A stretch of DNA of 64,000 nucleotides. It comes from WHSV01 sp050694055 (GTDB lineage: Bacteria; Actinomycetota; CADDZG01; WHSQ01). The DNA lies in NCBI GenBank assembly GCA_050694055.1, contig JBOGWX010000066.1, forward strand, positions 1 to 64,000. Direction: 5' to 3'. The notes below the pieces were generated by a model. That model saw only the letters and a program-made list of their open reading frames with translations. It made no database searches and was not told the DNA's origin. Position numbers and translations under genes: made by a program. Below, one piece after another: positions 7,654 to 15,358 of the stretch. Each line of letters opens with the position of its first letter. Within the stretch, counting starts at the first letter, position 1.

Positions 7654-8565
7654 TCATGCGACTGCATGCAGGAAAGAACCGGCGGAGCGAGTCAGGGCTT
7701 CCTGCATCCCTCTCACGATGGCCTGGTCGGAGTTCTGCGGGCGCGTCACCGAATACACGTGACGCAGGGGTTCGTCACCCCGGAGTCGACGCACCCGAAC
7801 GTTTTGGGGGATGGCGCTCAAGGCGAGCAACGGAACCATCGCCACTCCCAGTCCGGCACCGACGAACCCAACGGTGCTCGCGAACTCATCGGCTTCTATC
7901 GCAAAACGAGGTGTGAATCCGGCGCGCGCGCAAGCGGTGCTCACCATGGGCAGGCAGTTGCAGCGAGCCGACGCCGTCGCGACCCAGGGATCGTCGGAGA
8001 GGTCTCCGAGCTCGATCATGCGCCGCCCCGCCAGTCTGTGCGTCTGAGGCAGGACGATCTGGTAGGGGTCGTCGAGCAGGTGCGTGTAGACGAGATCGTT
8101 GCCGTCGGCGGCGGAGTGATGAGCGATCACGGCAAGGTCGATGTGGCCGGACCGCAGTTGAGCCAGCGCCTCGTCCGTCTCCGCCATGTCAAGGTCCAAC
8201 TTGACCCCTGGGTGTGCCTCTCGGAAGTGGGCGAGGGCGCGCGGCACCAAAGCGGCTCCGGCGGTAGCGAAGGCCGCGAGACGCAAGCGACCGGCCTGCC
8301 CGGCGCGCAGTGCCTCCAACGCCTCCTGGGCGTCACGTAACTGGGTGGCCACGGCATGGGCGTGCTCTGCGAGCAACAGCCCGGCCTGGGTGGGCCGGAT
8401 GCCGCGCCCAGCCTTCTCGAAGAGCGCGGTCTTGGTCTCGCGCTCGAGAGCGGCGATGCTCTGACTCACCGCCGACGGCGTGTAGCCGAGGGCGTCTGCG
8501 GCGGCCGTGACGGAGCCGGCATCGACCACCGCCTCGAGCACGTGCAGGCGGCGGGCATCCAACAT
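7654..8565 (-). CDS. LysR-family transcriptional regulator
   Basis: A 303-aa LysR protein. The HTH occupies residues 1-60 (MLDARRLHVLEAVVDAGSVTAAADALGYTPSAVSQSI), followed by the linker helix and the periplasmic-binding-like effector domain (RLRLAAFATAGAALVPRAL, DLAVIAHH, DDPYQIVLPQTHRLA, VGAGLGVAMVPLLAL). Start ATG 8565 matches the family N-terminus; ATG 8577 is a possible alternative. The frame stays open far upstream to 9579 but that part runs antisense to the divergent membrane gene and has no homology. Two TTACAG repeats 12 bp apart (8577-8582, 8589-8594) lie directly upstream and may be its operator. The divergent YczE-type gene is the likely target. Confidence 0.9.
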   Translation of the reverse strand: MLDARRLHVLEAVVDAGSVTAAADALGYTPSAVSQSIAALERETKTALFEKAGRGIRPTQAGLLLAEHAHAVATQLRDAQEALEALRAGQAGRLRLAAFATAGAALVPRALAHFREAHPGVKLDLDMAETDEALAQLRSGHIDLAVIAHHSAADGNDLVYTHLLDDPYQIVLPQTHRLAGRRMIELGDLSDDPWVATASARCNCLPMVSTACARAGFTPRFAIEADEFASTVGFVGAGLGVAMVPLLALSAIPQNVRVRRLRGDEPLRHVYSVTRPQNSDQAIVRGMQEALTRSAGSFLHAVA

Positions 8566-8613
8566 GACCCAGAACATTACAGCACAACTTACAGAAAGTG
8601 AAGAAGGATTCGC

Positions 8614-9609
8614 TTGTGCTTTATGGTCTACGGGCCGACGATGGCCTCTGACGCAGACAAGCCCCGGGGGACCTACCGTCCCCACCGACCCGGATGGAGG
8701 TGTCAAGCCGTGGCCTCGACCATGTTGCCGGGCGCCCTGTTGCTGCTCCTCGCCGCCTCGACCGTGGTGGCCGTGTGGCGCTACGGCGCGGACAGTCGAG
8801 ACGGGCGTGACTGGTCGCTGCAGCCACCCGGGATGGATCTTTTCCTGCTCACAGCTCGGCGCAGTAGGCGGCCCAGGATTCGAGGAGACGCCGCTCGTGC
8901 TCTGCGGTGGTTGGGGCGCGCGCTGTCCCGCGGCCCACTCGGCGCCGATCGTGGAGGCGCGAGCTCTCTCCGGCGCCTGGTGCAGCTCTTCGTGGGACTG
9001 ATCGTCTTCGGCGTGAGCCTCGCGTTGATGGTGCGTGCCGGACTCGGTTTGGGATCCTGGGACGTCTTGCACCAGGGCCTTGCACGCCAGACCGGTCTTC
9101 AGATCGGCTCGGTGGTTATCGGTGTCTCCGTGCTGGTGTTGCTTCTCTGGATACCGCTGCGGGAGCGTCCGGGATTCGGGACGGTGGCCAACGCAGTGGT
9201 GGTGGGCCTGACCGTCAACGCCTCGCTGATGTTTCTTCCGACGCCGCGCCCGCTCGGGCTTCGTCTGATGTTTCTCATCGTAGGCATCGTTGCCAACGGG
9301 GTCGCCACGGGAATGTACATCGGCGCGGGCTTGGGGCCGGGGCCGCGTGACGGTCTGATGACCGGGCTGGCGCGCCGGGGCTATTCGATTCGCGCGGCGC
9401 GCACCCTGATCGAGCTGACCGTGCTGGTCATGGGCTGGGCACTGGGCGGAAGTGTCGGCCTTGGAACCGTTCTCTTCACGTTCGGCATCGGCCCCCTGGC
9501 CCACTACTTCATCCCCAAGTTGGCTATCGATTCGCCCGATCCCCAGACGCCGCACGGTTGCGCGCGACCGGCCGGACACTCCCGGGGGGCGCAGTGCTGT
9601 TCGGCGTGA
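8614..9609 (+). CDS. YczE/YitT-type integral membrane protein with an unusual N-terminal extension
   Basis: The C-terminal 200 residues, from about 8980, are a typical YczE/YyaS membrane protein: RRLVQLFVGLIVFGVSLALMVRAGLGLGSWDVLHQGLA, then four further helices, with the internal repeat GAGLGPGPRDGLMTGLARRGYSIRAARTLIE. The 120 residues in front are not usual for the family; they contain one hydrophobic segment (MLPGALLLLLAASTVVAVW) and YGADSRDGRDW. They could be a separate short membrane gene joined by a sequence error, or a wrong start; a GTG near 8980 would give the family-length protein. The ORF ends 16 nt inside the next gene, suggesting coupling. Role unknown; family members are predicted transporters. 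Confidence 0.7.
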   Translation: MCFMVYGPTMASDADKPRGTYRPHRPGWRCQAVASTMLPGALLLLLAASTVVAVWRYGADSRDGRDWSLQPPGMDLFLLTARRSRRPRIRGDAARALRWLGRALSRGPLGADRGGASSLRRLVQLFVGLIVFGVSLALMVRAGLGLGSWDVLHQGLARQTGLQIGSVVIGVSVLVLLLWIPLRERPGFGTVANAVVVGLTVNASLMFLPTPRPLGLRLMFLIVGIVANGVATGMYIGAGLGPGPRDGLMTGLARRGYSIRAARTLIELTVLVMGWALGGSVGLGTVLFTFGIGPLAHYFIPKLAIDSPDPQTPHGCARPAGHSRGAQCCSA

Positions 9610-10460
9610 ACGTCTCGACCTCTGCCTCGGGTGGCGCCGACCCCGTTGCGGAGGCGAGGAGGGCGGAGGTACTTGGCTTCGATTTCGTGTCGTCCTCCGA
9701 TCACCCGTGCGGTGGACATCCCACCTACGAGACGTGGACGATGCTCTGCTGGATGCTTGCCGGCACCGCGCACATCAAAGTCGCGAGCCGAGTGCTCGGC
9801 GTGCCCTACCGGCCGCCGCCGATGGTGGCAAAGATGGCCGAGTCGCTCGACCGCTTAGCGCGTGGCCGGTTGATCCTCGGCCTCGGAGGAGGTTACTCGG
9901 ACGCCGAGTTCAGGGCCTTCGGACTGCGGGTGCCGTCGGCGCGGGACAAGGTCGACGGTCTGGAAGAGGCCGTGCGTATCGTTCGGGGCTTGTGGTCCGA
10001 ACCGAGCTTCACTTTTGCCGGCCGCCTCTACGCGACGCAGGGCGCAGAGGTCGAGCCCAAGCCCGTACATCACATCCCCATCTGGCTTGGCACCTTCGGC
10101 AAGCGGGCTCTGGAGGTGACCGGACGATTGGCGGACGGCTGGATACCGTCGCTCGAGCAGGCGCCGCCGGAGCAGGTCGGAGTGATGCGTGACCGCGTCC
10201 TCGCGGCCGCGTGTGAGGTCGGGCGGAAGCCGGAGGAGATCACCTGCGTCTACAACCTTGAGATCCGCGTGGACGAGGACGGCGAGGAGCAACCCTTCGT
10301 GATCACGGGCTCACCGGATGCCGTGATCGAAAGACTGTTGAGCTTCGCCGGCCTGGGCTTCACGGCCTTCAACTTCATGCCCTGGGGACCGGGCCAGGAC
10401 GAGCAAGTCGAACGCCTCGGGCGCGAGGTCATCCCCGCCGTGAGGACAGCGTCTTTATGA
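9594..10460 (+). CDS. LLM-class, probably F420-dependent, flavin-type oxidoreductase
   Basis: A 288-aa TIM-barrel protein of the bacterial luciferase superfamily. Family blocks visible are the opening strand LFGVNVSTSASGGADPV, EVLGFDFVSSSDHPCG, the ATVSHRTKIxVASRVLGVPYRPP-equivalent segment (short form IKVASRVLGVPYRPPP), LDRLARGRLILGLGGGY and HHIPIWLGTFGKRALEVTGRLADGWIPS. The G-rich loop and the absence of a monooxygenase partner fit actinobacterial F420-dependent members, but an FMN enzyme cannot be excluded. GTG 9594 is chosen because the barrel begins there and GGGGGG sits just upstream. It overlaps the preceding membrane gene by 16 nt. Substrate unknown. Confidence 0.85.
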   Translation: MLFGVNVSTSASGGADPVAEARRAEVLGFDFVSSSDHPCGGHPTYETWTMLCWMLAGTAHIKVASRVLGVPYRPPPMVAKMAESLDRLARGRLILGLGGGYSDAEFRAFGLRVPSARDKVDGLEEAVRIVRGLWSEPSFTFAGRLYATQGAEVEPKPVHHIPIWLGTFGKRALEVTGRLADGWIPSLEQAPPEQVGVMRDRVLAAACEVGRKPEEITCVYNLEIRVDEDGEEQPFVITGSPDAVIERLLSFAGLGFTAFNFMPWGPGQDEQVERLGREVIPAVRTASL

Positions 10461-10554
10461 GCGTCGTAACGACCACATGCGCGACGCGGCCGCCGGAGCG
10501 TCCGAACGCAGGGTCGGCTGCGCGCATAGGGCTCACGACCTGGTCAGAGAGACC

Positions 10555-11330
10555 TCAATCCTGCGTCAAGCCGTGCATCTTCAGTCCGAGGCATAGCAGC
10601 AGGAGATCGTCGGGGTTGTGGAGATCACGGCCGGTAATCTCCTTGATCCGCCTTAGTCGGTAGACGACGGTGTTCGGATGAACGCAGAGGGCCCCCGCCG
10701 TCTTCGTCAGGTTGAAGCCGTTGTCGAAGTAGGCCCTCAGCGTCGCCACCAACTCAGCCTTGTGGTTGGCGTCGTACTCCTTGAGCGGGATGAGTCCGTC
10801 TTCGAGCAAGAGCTCAGACTTCGAGTTCGATCTCAGTACGTGATCGAGTAGGATATCGTTGAACGCGACCGGCGTGCCTCGGCTACCCGACTCGAGGGCC
10901 ATCTCCAAGTCGTGTCCCGCGTCCGCCCGCCCGGCGAGCACCACCAGGTAATGTCTCCCAGGTCGATGTGGAGGGCCGCGGCGTTGGCACGGACTCTGTG
11001 GGACGAGGCCTTACCCGAGATCAGGGCCTCGAGCAGGTCACGCCGTACGACCTCCCGGTCGGTCCAGACCCCCTGGGCTTCGTCGAGATAGGCCTGGGCG
11101 GCGGCGGTTGAGACGACGTCGACGGTCTGTACGACAGCTTCCCCGACGAGCTGCGTCCAATGCTGCCCTGTTACAGGGCGGCCTTCATGGCGTTGGAGTC
11201 GTGGGTCGAAGGGGGGCCAGAGGCGCCGGACAGCCAGTCCGTCGCGAAGCCCGCAGGTGGCGATGTCGTGAATAGTTGTTCCATCGACGAGGTTGTCTAC
11301 GGCCCGGGTAAGCGAGGGTAAGCCACAGTT
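10555..11330 (-). pseudogene. PucR/CdaR-type transcriptional regulator, frameshifted and without a visible start
   Basis: The 10555-10944 frame encodes the PucR C-terminal HTH (LVATLRAYFDNGFNLTKTAGALCVHPNTVVYRLRRI). Upstream, the next frame continues the protein with WTQLVGEAVVQTVDVV, AYLDEAQGVWTDREVVRRDLLEAL and AALHIDLG, and the C-terminal frame resumes at RHYLVVLAG. One extra G in the GGG near 10957 would join them (DLG-RHYLVV). The open frame begins after a TAA at 11331-11333 with no ATG, GTG or TTG before conserved sequence, so the 5' end is also damaged or missing. PucR proteins often control purine catabolism, but this one lies 12 kb from the purine locus. Confidence 0.7.
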
Positions 11331-11337
11331 TTAGAAT

Positions 11338-11383
11338 TCCTGGACCCTGAGAGGCGCGTGGGACGACACCTCAGGGTCCAGGA
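11338..11383. repeat. Perfect 14-bp inverted repeat upstream of nhaA
   Basis: Arms TCCTGGACCCTGAG (11338-11351) and CTCAGGGTCCAGGA (11370-11383) match perfectly around an 18-nt loop. No T-run follows on either side, so it is not a classical terminator. It lies between the broken PucR gene and nhaA, 63 bp before the nhaA start. It could be an operator, a bidirectional terminator or the ends of a small decayed element. Confidence 0.6.
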
Positions 11384-11446
11384 GTGTCACCCGGTATCGT
11401 GGCAGGCTCGTAACGATCGAACGTCTGTTGAAGCGAGGAAACACGG

Positions 11447-13369
11447 GTGAACGGACCACCGCTTCCCGCTGAGGAGCATCGGACTCTGGAAGCCTCGCGT
11501 GAGAACCACGACGAGCTCATTGGCATGACGTCGCGGTCTTCGCGGCTGACTCCATTACGCGAGTTCGTCGACACGGAGAATGCCAGTGCCATCGTCCTCC
11601 TCGTTGCCACCGTCTTAGCCGTCGTGTGGGCAAACTCGCCTTGGTCGGCCGGTTACGACCGGGTCTGGGCCACGGAGGTATCGCTACGCGTCGGCGATGC
11701 GGAGCTCGCGCTCGACGTCCGGCACTGGATCAATGACGGCCTCATGGCTTTCTTCTTCTTCGTGGTGGGACTCGAGATCCGCCGCGAGTTCGACATGGGT
11801 GAGCTACGCGAACGACGCCGAGTCGCTACACCGGTTCTAGCGGCGATCGGAGGCATGGCCGTTCCGGCACTCATCTATCTGGCGTTCAATGCAGCGGAGT
11901 CTTCCGCGCGGGGTTGGGGCATCGTGATGGGCACCGACACGGCGTTCGCGTTGGGAATCCTCACCCTTGTCGGAGCCTCATCCTCCCGCGCGCGGACCTT
12001 CCTGCTCACCGTGGTCATCGTCGACGATGTCGTTGCGCTGAGCGTCATCGCGCTCGTGTACACCGAGACTCTGTCGGTCCCCGCGTTGCTCGTGGCCCTT
12101 GCCCTGTTCGGGGCCGTACTGCTATTGCGCAAGGCCGGCGTCCGCAACGGCGTACCCTACTTCGTCGTCGGTTCCGGTGTCTGGTTGGCGACGCTTGCCT
12201 CCGGCGTTCACGCTACTATCGCCGGCGTCGCCGTCGGAGTCCTCGCTACCGCCTACCCCCCGCGGACGGACGACCTTCAGCGGGCCGGTGCGGTCTGGCG
12301 CCTCTTCAGAGAGGAACCAACGCCAGATTACGCGCGCACGGCGAGCCGCACGATGGCAGTCGCGGTGTCACCGAACGCGCGGCTCCAGCACCTGTTCCAC
12401 CCGTGGACGAGTTATGTCATCGTTCCGTTGTTTGCACTGGCCAACGCCGGGGTCGAGTTGAACTCCGAGGTGGTGCGGCGAGCCGCCACTTCACCCATCA
12501 CGATCGGCATCCTCGCGGGTCTGGTCCTCGGGAAGATCGCCGGGATCACGGGAGCTGCCTGGCTCGCGTCCCAACCAAGACTCGGCGGGTTGCCTCTCAC
12601 GGTGCCGTGGTCACAGATGGTGGGGGTGGCGACGGTGGCGGGAGTAGGGTTCACCGTTTCCTTGCTCATAGCCGCCATCACCTTCGAGGGGACAGAACTC
12701 GAGGAGGCGAAGCTGGGCATACTCGTCGCCTCCGTGATCGCGTCGGTCCTGGCATGGATCGTTTTCGGAATGATCGACCGGTTGCCGCAGCGGGCGCGCT
12801 CCGCAGGCGAGAGCCGCCTCGCGGCTCCGATCGTAGATCTCGCAGAGGAGGTCGATCCCGTGGTAGACCATCTACGCGGTCCGGTCGATGCCCCGGTGAC
12901 GCTCGTGGAGTATGGAGACTTCGAGTGCCCGTACTGCGGAAGGGCCGAGCCGGTGGTGCGCGCGCTGGTCCACGACTTCGGCGACGACCTAACGTTCGTG
13001 TTTCGACACCTTCCCCTCATCGACGTCCACGAGCACGCTCGGTTCGCAGCGGAAGCGAGCGAGGCAGCGGGCGCGCTGGGCCGATTTTGGGAGATGCACG
13101 ACATGATGATGGCCCATCAGGCGGCGCTGTCCGAGAAGGACGTCTTCAGATATGCGGGCGAACTCGGGCTGGATCTGGACACCTTCGCGAAGGAGGTTTA
13201 TGAGCGCCGCCATGCAGCACGAGTTGACCGAGATATCGCGAGTGCCGACGAGAGCGGAGCGGCGGGCACCCCGACTTTTTTCGTTAATGGACTCCGCTAC
13301 CAAGGCGCGCACGACCTGGCATCGCTGACCAGGGCAGTGAACAGGGAGCTGACGGAGAGGGTTCGTTAG
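11447..13369 (+). CDS. nhaA: Na+/H+ antiporter NhaA fused to a DsbA-like thioredoxin domain
   Basis: A 640-aa two-domain membrane protein. Residues about 35-440 are NhaA, which exchanges protons for sodium across the membrane: VDTENASAIVLLVATVLAVVWANS, HWINDGLMAFFFFVVGLEIRREF, the GTDTAFALGIL and VIVVDDVVALSVI segments carrying the paired transport aspartates, and FALANAGVEL. A linker leads to a DsbA-type domain (about 470-640) with VEYGDFECPYC, cysteines at about 494 and 497, and the cis-proline loop GTPTFFVNG. Such fusions are known in actinobacteria; the thiol domain's partner is unknown. GTG 11447 has GAGGAA upstream; ATG 11525 is the alternative. Family call is firm. Confidence 0.93.
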   Translation: MNGPPLPAEEHRTLEASRENHDELIGMTSRSSRLTPLREFVDTENASAIVLLVATVLAVVWANSPWSAGYDRVWATEVSLRVGDAELALDVRHWINDGLMAFFFFVVGLEIRREFDMGELRERRRVATPVLAAIGGMAVPALIYLAFNAAESSARGWGIVMGTDTAFALGILTLVGASSSRARTFLLTVVIVDDVVALSVIALVYTETLSVPALLVALALFGAVLLLRKAGVRNGVPYFVVGSGVWLATLASGVHATIAGVAVGVLATAYPPRTDDLQRAGAVWRLFREEPTPDYARTASRTMAVAVSPNARLQHLFHPWTSYVIVPLFALANAGVELNSEVVRRAATSPITIGILAGLVLGKIAGITGAAWLASQPRLGGLPLTVPWSQMVGVATVAGVGFTVSLLIAAITFEGTELEEAKLGILVASVIASVLAWIVFGMIDRLPQRARSAGESRLAAPIVDLAEEVDPVVDHLRGPVDAPVTLVEYGDFECPYCGRAEPVVRALVHDFGDDLTFVFRHLPLIDVHEHARFAAEASEAAGALGRFWEMHDMMMAHQAALSEKDVFRYAGELGLDLDTFAKEVYERRHAARVDRDIASADESGAAGTPTFFVNGLRYQGAHDLASLTRAVNRELTERVR

Positions 13370-13394
13370 CCGCAGTGGTTACCACGGTTTGCAC

Positions 13395-13424
13395 CGATGA
13401 GTTTCGGTGCGCCGCGCCGTCTAA
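13395..13424 (+). promoter_or_regulatory. Conserved leader block copy 2 upstream of the DrrAB exporter
   Basis: CGATGAGTTTCGGTGC aligns ungapped with the blocks at 836, 1355 and 17466. In this copy GCACCG and CGGTGC (13391-13396 and 13405-13410 region) also form a short hairpin around the ATGAGTTT core. Translated from ATG 13397 it reads MSFGAPRRLKRSS and stays open for 109 codons, running out of frame into the ATPase gene. It lies 102 nt before the ATPase start. Confidence 0.5.
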
Positions 13425-13496
13425 AGAGAAGCTCGACGATCACGACCGGAGCAACGACGACGACGGCTGCTGAGGCCTTGAGAGAAAGGAACAGCA

Positions 13497-14510
13497 TTGA
13501 GCGACATGATCCGCGCCAGGGATCTGGTCAAGAGGTACGGAGACGTGACGGCGCTCGACGGCATCGATCTCTCCGTTCCACAGGGGACTGTGCTGGGGCT
13601 GCTGGGGCCCAACGGCGCCGGCAAGACCACCGCGGTCCGTATCTTCACCACGCTCCTCGAGCCGGATGCCGGTACGGTCGAGGTGGCCGGTTTGGACGTC
13701 CACCGCGAACCCGACAAGGTGCGTGAGTGCATCGGGTTGTCAGGTCAAAACGCGGCGGTCGACGAGCATTTGACCGGATTTGAGAACCTCGAGATGGTCG
13801 GACGCCTCTATCACCTTGGTCGACAGAGATCGCGAGATCGATCCCGTGAGCTACTGGATCAATTCGATCTCGCCGACGCGGATGATCGACCTGCGAAGAC
13901 CTACTCCGGTGGGATGCGGCGGCGCCTCGACCTGGCGGCCGCTCTCGTGGCGGCGCCGCAGGTCTTGTTCCTGGACGAGCCGACGACGGGGCTCGATCCA
14001 CGCAGCCGAGTCGACATGTGGGTCACCATCCGCAAGCTCGTCGAGCTCGGATCGACGGTGCTGCTAACGACGCAATACATGGAAGAGGCGGATCGTCTGG
14101 CGGACAACATCGTCGTGATCGATCGGGGCCGAGTCATCGCCCGCGGCACCTCCGACGAGCTGAAGACCCAGCTCGGAGGCGAGCGCATCGAGATCGTCCT
14201 GGTGAGCAAAGGAGACCTCGAGACCGCGGAGTCCGTACTCGCCGAGCTCTCCATGGGTGAGGTCCAAGTCGATACCCAGACCCGCAGACTGACCGCGGCC
14301 GTCACGGGCGGAGCGGACGTCCTCAGGGACGTGCTCGATCACCTCTCGCAAGCCAGCATCGCAGTGGTGGACGTCGGTCTCCGGCGTCCGACCCTGGACG
14401 ACGTGTTCCTGACGCTGACGGGTCACGTGGCCGAAGAGGTGCCTGAAGACGGTGAGGACCTGGACGGATCGGAGCGGGACGAGGTTCGAGAGAAGGAGGC
14501 CGTCCGATGA
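13497..14510 (+). CDS. ABC-2 type exporter ATP-binding protein (DrrA-like)
   Basis: A 337-aa ATPase of the daunorubicin-resistance (DrrA) subfamily, energising export by the permease encoded next. Walker A GPNGAGKTT is near residue 39, the Q-loop follows CIGLSGQNAAVDEHLTG, the signature is YSGGMRRRLDLA, Walker B is VLFLDEPTTGLDP and the switch region is VLLTTQYMEEAD, where DrrA proteins carry Q instead of H. The C-terminal extension (IVLVSKGDLETAE to LDDVFLTLTGH) is the DrrA regulatory part. TTG 13497 is preferred over ATG 13506 because GAAAGGA lies six bases upstream. It overlaps the permease start by four bases and is preceded by leader block copy 2. Confidence 0.92.
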   Translation: MSDMIRARDLVKRYGDVTALDGIDLSVPQGTVLGLLGPNGAGKTTAVRIFTTLLEPDAGTVEVAGLDVHREPDKVRECIGLSGQNAAVDEHLTGFENLEMVGRLYHLGRQRSRDRSRELLDQFDLADADDRPAKTYSGGMRRRLDLAAALVAAPQVLFLDEPTTGLDPRSRVDMWVTIRKLVELGSTVLLTTQYMEEADRLADNIVVIDRGRVIARGTSDELKTQLGGERIEIVLVSKGDLETAESVLAELSMGEVQVDTQTRRLTAAVTGGADVLRDVLDHLSQASIAVVDVGLRRPTLDDVFLTLTGHVAEEVPEDGEDLDGSERDEVREKEAVR

Positions 14511-15310
14511 GACGAGTGGCACTGGCTTTTGCAGACGGGACGGTTGTCGCCAAGCGCAACCTCATCAAGATCAAGCGCGTCCCAGAGATCCTGCTGTGGA
14601 CCATCATGTCGCCGATCATGTTCGTGGTGTTGTTCGCCTACGTGTTCGGGGGCTCGATCGCACCTGAAGGAGTGAGCTACCGTGAGTTCCTCATGGCGGG
14701 GATCTTCGCTCAGACCGTCATCTTCGGCGCTACCTTCACGGGCGCGGGACTGGCCGAGGACATGACGAAGGGGATCATCGATCGCTTCCGATCGCTTCCG
14801 ATGGCACGATCCGCGGTCCTCATCGGCCGTACGTCCAGCGACATTGCGTACAACTCGATCTCGATCCTGGTGATGTCGATCACCGGGCTGATCGTGGGCT
14901 GGCGGATCAGAACGGATGCCCTCGACGCCATACGCGGCTTCTTGCTGCTGCTGCTGTTCGCGTACGCCGTCTCGTGGATCATGGCCTATGTCGGCTTGAG
15001 GGTGTCGAGCGTCGAGGTCATCAACAACGCCTCGTTCATGTTCATTTTCCCGATGACCTTCATCGCGAACACGTTCGTGCCCAGCGAGAACCTCCCGACG
15101 TTCCTTCGAACTTTGGCCGAGTGGAACCCCGTCTCTTCGCTGGTACAAGCCGTGCGCGAGGCGTTCGGGAACCTCGATCCGTCGCTACCGTCGCCTGAAG
15201 CCTGGTCGCTGGCCAATCCCATCACCTACACGCTCATCTGGGTGGTCATCATCCTGGCGGTCTTCGTCCCCCTGTCGGTGCGCCGTTACGAGAAAGCAGC
15301 GAGCCGCTAG
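14507..15310 (+). CDS. ABC-2 type exporter permease (DrrB-like)
   Basis: A 267-aa membrane protein with six predicted helices, the permease partner of the DrrA-like ATPase. It carries the ABC-2 family features: the first helix LLWTIMSPIMFVVLFAYVFGG, the extracellular YREFLMAGIFAQTVIFG segment, GLAEDMTKGIIDRFRSLPMARSAVLIGR coupling loop and SFMFIFPMTFIANTFVPSENLPTFLRTLAEWNPVSSL near the C-terminus, which is typical of DrrB. ATG 14507 overlaps the ATPase stop codon (ATGA), so translation is coupled. Likely exports an amphipathic or antibiotic-like compound; the substrate is not readable from sequence. Confidence 0.92.
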   Translation: MRRVALAFADGTVVAKRNLIKIKRVPEILLWTIMSPIMFVVLFAYVFGGSIAPEGVSYREFLMAGIFAQTVIFGATFTGAGLAEDMTKGIIDRFRSLPMARSAVLIGRTSSDIAYNSISILVMSITGLIVGWRIRTDALDAIRGFLLLLLFAYAVSWIMAYVGLRVSSVEVINNASFMFIFPMTFIANTFVPSENLPTFLRTLAEWNPVSSLVQAVREAFGNLDPSLPSPEAWSLANPITYTLIWVVIILAVFVPLSVRRYEKAASR

Positions 15311-15343
15311 AAGTCGTCGTACGCGCGCATTCGGATCACCAAA

Positions 15344-15358
15344 GATAATGGTCGGTTA
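15344..15358 (+). promoter_or_regulatory. Predicted -10 element for a leaderless aconitase mRNA
   Basis: GATAAT at 15344-15349 ends eight bases before the ATG of the aconitase gene and there is no Shine-Dalgarno. This spacing would place the transcription start at or within two bases of the ATG, the usual arrangement for leaderless actinobacterial mRNAs. Confidence 0.45.

Noticed and set aside
8566..9579. Long N-terminal extension of the LysR frame (total 641 codons)
   Set aside because: It runs antisense through the YczE-type gene, is Arg/Gln/His-rich low-information sequence, and the LysR family start is at 8565.
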